Shown: positions 61,821 to 64,000 of the stretch, piece after piece
How the letters are laid out: every line of letters starts with the position of its first letter
Numbering within the stretch: position 1 is the first letter of the stretch
Assembly (NCBI GenBank): GCA_013176395.1
Contig: JABMLP010000020.1
Location: 124,001-188,000, forward strand
Origin: Venturia oleaginea
Taxonomy: Eukaryota; Ascomycota; Dothideomycetes; Venturiales; Venturiaceae
Reading direction: 5' to 3'
DNA length: 64,000 nucleotides
The notes under the pieces: model-generated
Seen by the model: only the letters and a program-made list of their open reading frames with translations
What the model was told of the DNA's origin: nothing
Databases searched by the model: none
Program-made: the position numbers and the translations under genes

Positions 61821-62952
61821 TAACGTAATTCACTAGCGAGCGGGCCACACCACCGAGCGGGCTACCGAATCGATCATTTCATCTTTGCAAGCCTCTACAC
61901 CACCACCTCATGCCTTCTAAAGCCCAGCAAGAAGGCCGATTACTTCTTGCTCTTCAAGCCTATCAAAAAGGCCAAATCACAACTATTTGCCAAGCTGCAT
62001 TAGCTTATAATGTACCATACAGTACCCTCCAATATCGCGTCTCTGGACGCGTTGCACGCGTCGAAACGCGCGCAAACAGCCACAAACTTACTCCCACAGA
62101 GGAAGAAGTCTTAACTCAATGGATTATCTCAATGGATAATCGAGGCTATCCTGCTCGAGTCTGTGCAGTACAGAATGCGGCGAAATTACTGCTTCAACAA
62201 CGCGTCGGTCCCTCAGCCTCAATCGGTATCAACTGGTCTGCCAGGTTCATCAAGCGACAGCCTACCCTGCAATCGAGATTCAATCGCAGGTACGATTATC
62301 AGCGTGCTCAATGCGAAGATCCAGAGCTTATCGGAGACTGGTTTCGGCTTGTGAGTAATACAATTCAGGAATACGGCATTCAATAGGAGGATATCTATAA
62401 CTTCGATGAGACTGGCTTTGCAATGGGTATTGCAAGCACCTCACGCGTCGTTACTACCTCAGATCGACGGGGCAAGCCACCTCAATTACAGCCAGGCGAT
62501 CGGGAGTGTGTTACAGCAATTGAAGCGACTGTTGGCAGATGAGAATGAGAAATTGAGAGCAGCGAATGAGAGGCAAAAGAGGAAGAGAGCAGTCAAAAAA
62601 AAGCAGATCTCAAAGAAAATAACACTTACAGTTTGCAGAGGCACAAGGCCTGATGGAGAATACTGTACAGCAGCCTATACAGGCAAGTGTTGCTCCTATA
62701 CAGCAAACAGTTGTTGCAACAGCCTCGTCATCAAGTAGTGCAAGTCAAGGGAATTGCTTTGGTTTACCTAGTTGTTTTGTATGTAAGGGCTTTGACCATG
62801 CTGCGAGCGATTGCCCTAAATATCGATAATCTTCTGTATAATAGATAGTCTTGATTAATAAAGGCGTTGTGGTGGTGTAAGCTTGCAAAGATGAGATGAT
62901 CGATTCGGTGGCCCGCTCGGTGGTGTGGCCCGCTCGCTAGTGAATTACGTTA
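61821..62952 (+). mobile_element. pogo-like element P6, internally deleted, 72-bp inverted repeats
   Basis: Inverted repeats at 61821-61892 and 62881-62952 differ at two of 72 positions, and start TAACGTAATTC with TA as target. Each contains two CGAGCGGGC motifs 17 bp apart. The element is 1.13 kb and has lost most of the DDE core, a step toward a non-autonomous miniature element. It sits inside the small solo LTR. Confidence 0.93.
61910..62829 (+). pseudogene. P6 transposase remnant (DDE core deleted)
   Basis: The N-terminus is good: helix-turn-helix (TICQAALAYNVPYSTLQYR) and CENP-B-type domain (IGINWSARFIKRQPTLQSR). A TAG at 62384-62386 is followed in frame by IYNFDETGFAMGI, the first catalytic Asp. 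Around 62525 the sequence jumps to a charged helix (ENEKLRAANERQKRKR) and, after frameshifts, to a CCHC knuckle (C-F-V-C-K-G-F-D-H-A-A-S-D-C) near 62780-62820. The second and third catalytic acids are missing. Confidence 0.88.
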
Positions 62953-63070
62953 AAGGCGATCACCACATTGTGCACGTGACTGCATGTGACAGCACATGAT
63001 GCAGCATATATATTCCTCACTTCTGCCACGTAGATTAAATCAAGCTTGATCATCTTCACTCATTTTATCA

Positions 63071-64000
63071 GAATTGGAAGCTCTCCGTCTCTGAGAACGG
63101 CTGGACAAACAATGCGCTTGGTCTTGGGTGGTTGAGGCATTTGACGCGTATACAAAGGCGCGGCAGGTGGGGTGGTATAGGCTACTCATTTTGGACGGCC
63201 ATGAGAGCCATCTCAACCAGGATTTCAAGGACTACTGCCTCGAAAACAAGATTCTAAACCTCTGCATGCCATCGCACTCGTCGCATATACTCCAGCCCCT
63301 TGACGTGGTCTGCTTCTCGCCGTTAAAGCGCAAGTACTCCCAACGCATCCGGGACTTGGCGCGCTGACGCGTGTACCATATCAACAAGGAAGGCTTTCTC
63401 CCTGTCTTTAAAGACGCGTTTTTCGACGTGGTCACGGAAGAGAATTGTGGAAAGGCCTTTGAGGCAGTAGGGCTAGTCTCTATTAACGCGCAGGTAGTTT
63501 TGAATCGCCCTGAAGTACGGCTACGTACCCCACCAGCACCCCCACCACAGGAGACGTCGTGGCAGTCGAAGACTCCAAGCAATACTCAAGAATTTGGATT
63601 TCAATCCAAGCCCGTAAGCGAGTCTTTTACTCGTTCACCAGTTACTGTGCAGGCAGGCTTTTCCCAGCTTGTTAAAGGCGCTGAATTGATGCTACACCAG
63701 AACGCTCTACTTATTGCACGAAACTACGAGCTTGAAGAGCAATTGGCAGTAATGACGAAGCGAAAATTGCGTAAAAGGAAGCGGGTCTAGTAAGGTGGTA
63801 CTATGGAGTATGGGACTGCAGCAGCGCGGGTAGCTGCTGGGGCGTCTGTTGCGCCTCAGGGATCAAAGAATACTCGTAGTGGTGATCAAGGAACAGCCCG
63901 ACCAACTCAAAGGCGCTGTGGGAATTGCGGCGCGACTGGGCACAATGCGCGAACGTGTAAAAGGGATATCGAGATATCTTCTGAATCAGATAGTAGCACG
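63071..64000 (+). pseudogene. P5 transposase, C-terminal part (cut by window edge)
   Basis: It continues from NWKLSVSENGWTNNALG through LLILDGHESHLNQDF (second catalytic Asp) and PSHSSHILQPLDVVCFSPLK, with a TGA at 63365-63367 at exactly the position of the P2 TGA. Homology continues with NKEGFLPVFKDAFFDV. Adjacent TAG and TAA at 63788-63793 stand where P2 has CAG CAA. The CCHC knuckle (C-G-N-C-G-A-T-G-H-N-A-R-T-C) is at 63910-63960. It is cut by the window end. Confidence 0.9.

Larger units (their letters stand above)
61813..63070 (+). repeat. Small solo LTR-like insertion (about 126 bp) holding pogo P6, duplication GAATT
   Basis: GAATT occurs at 61808-61812 and 63071-63075 in the P5 transposase. 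Removing the insertion restores the frame (EEADIP into NWKLSVSENGW). Without P6, the insert is about 126 bp, starts TGTTAGAAT and ends TTTTATCA. Its ends and duplication fit an LTR, but no matching full element is in the window, so orientation is uncertain. Confidence 0.75.
52339..64000 (+). mobile_element. pogo-like element P5, split by two nested insertions (runs off window)
   Basis: The left end TAACGTATTCCACCACC starts at 52339. The transposase is found in three pieces (52404-53106, 61779-61812 and 63071-64000), separated by repeat R2 (14-bp duplication) and a small solo LTR (5-bp duplication GAATT). Joined by removing insertions, the pieces follow P2 collinearly. The right end is beyond the window. 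Confidence 0.9.

Noticed and set aside
61588..61848. 86-codon minus-strand frame at the outer end of R2
   Set aside because: It spans the boundary of R2, P5 and the small LTR, so it cannot be an ancestral gene.

Overview
This window looks like a repeat-rich chromosome segment of a filamentous ascomycete (Pezizomycotina-like fungus). The evidence is two ordinary fungal genes with short introns (49, 55 and 58 bp), Tad1-like LINE, pogo/Fot1-like, CACTA, copia and chromodomain Ty3/gypsy elements, and premature stops that repeatedly look like CAG or CAA codons turned into TAG or TAA. The species cannot be named from the sequence. I saw no tRNA, rRNA or CRISPR.

Host genes occupy only about 34.9-41.1 kb. 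They are a ZW10/Dsl1-family tethering or kinetochore gene (minus strand, three exons) and a large M16-family zinc metallopeptidase gene (plus strand, two exons). They are divergent and share a 179-bp promoter region. Everything else is transposable-element sequence, which I label by family for reference. Gy-A has copies at 1-2561 (-) and 25935-31905 (+), plus LTR copies at 2562, 17482 and 21788. Gy-B has copies at 2796-8178 (-) and 42003-46643 (+), plus an LTR piece at 52012. Gy-C lies at 8701-19330 (-), with an LTR at 50618. Copia element Cop-D (9341-14150, +) is inserted inside Gy-C. Gy-E lies at 53623-60655 (-), with an LTR at 19753. A protease fragment of a further family, Gy-F, lies at 24295-25707.

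Other elements are a decayed CACTA element (about 20223-24258) with a divergent second gene, two Tad-like LINE fragments (8179-8700 and 46644-48355), six pogo-like transposase loci, a tyrosine-recombinase fragment (50798-51619), and a non-coding repeat called R (48356-49887 and 53107-61778).

Nesting can be read from target-site duplications. Cop-D sits in Gy-C (GTTAT). A solo Gy-A LTR sits in Gy-C (GTTTG) and another in the CACTA transposase (CATCG). Gy-E sits in R (CTCCG), and R sits in a pogo element (14-bp duplication). The same pogo element holds a small solo LTR (GAATT), which in turn holds a second, internally deleted pogo element.

The most interesting observations are these. (1) All four substantially preserved Ty3/gypsy families carry a 10-11 nt LTR segment downstream of a TATA-like box that is complementary to the primer-binding site directly after the 5' LTR, the signature of Tf1-type self-priming. 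(2) Gy-E carries, antisense at its 3' end, an open reading frame with an exact C-x2-C-x6-C-x10-C-x2-C-x6-C zinc-cluster pattern followed by a probable coiled coil. (3) Gy-E Gag has a repeated Cys/His motif downstream of its normal zinc knuckle. (4) The CACTA element has a divergent 402-residue gene of unknown function. (5) The pogo elements carry 17-bp iterated motifs in their ends, and two copies share the same in-frame TGA. (6) Cop-D and Gy-C carry clean in-frame deletions of catalytic cores.
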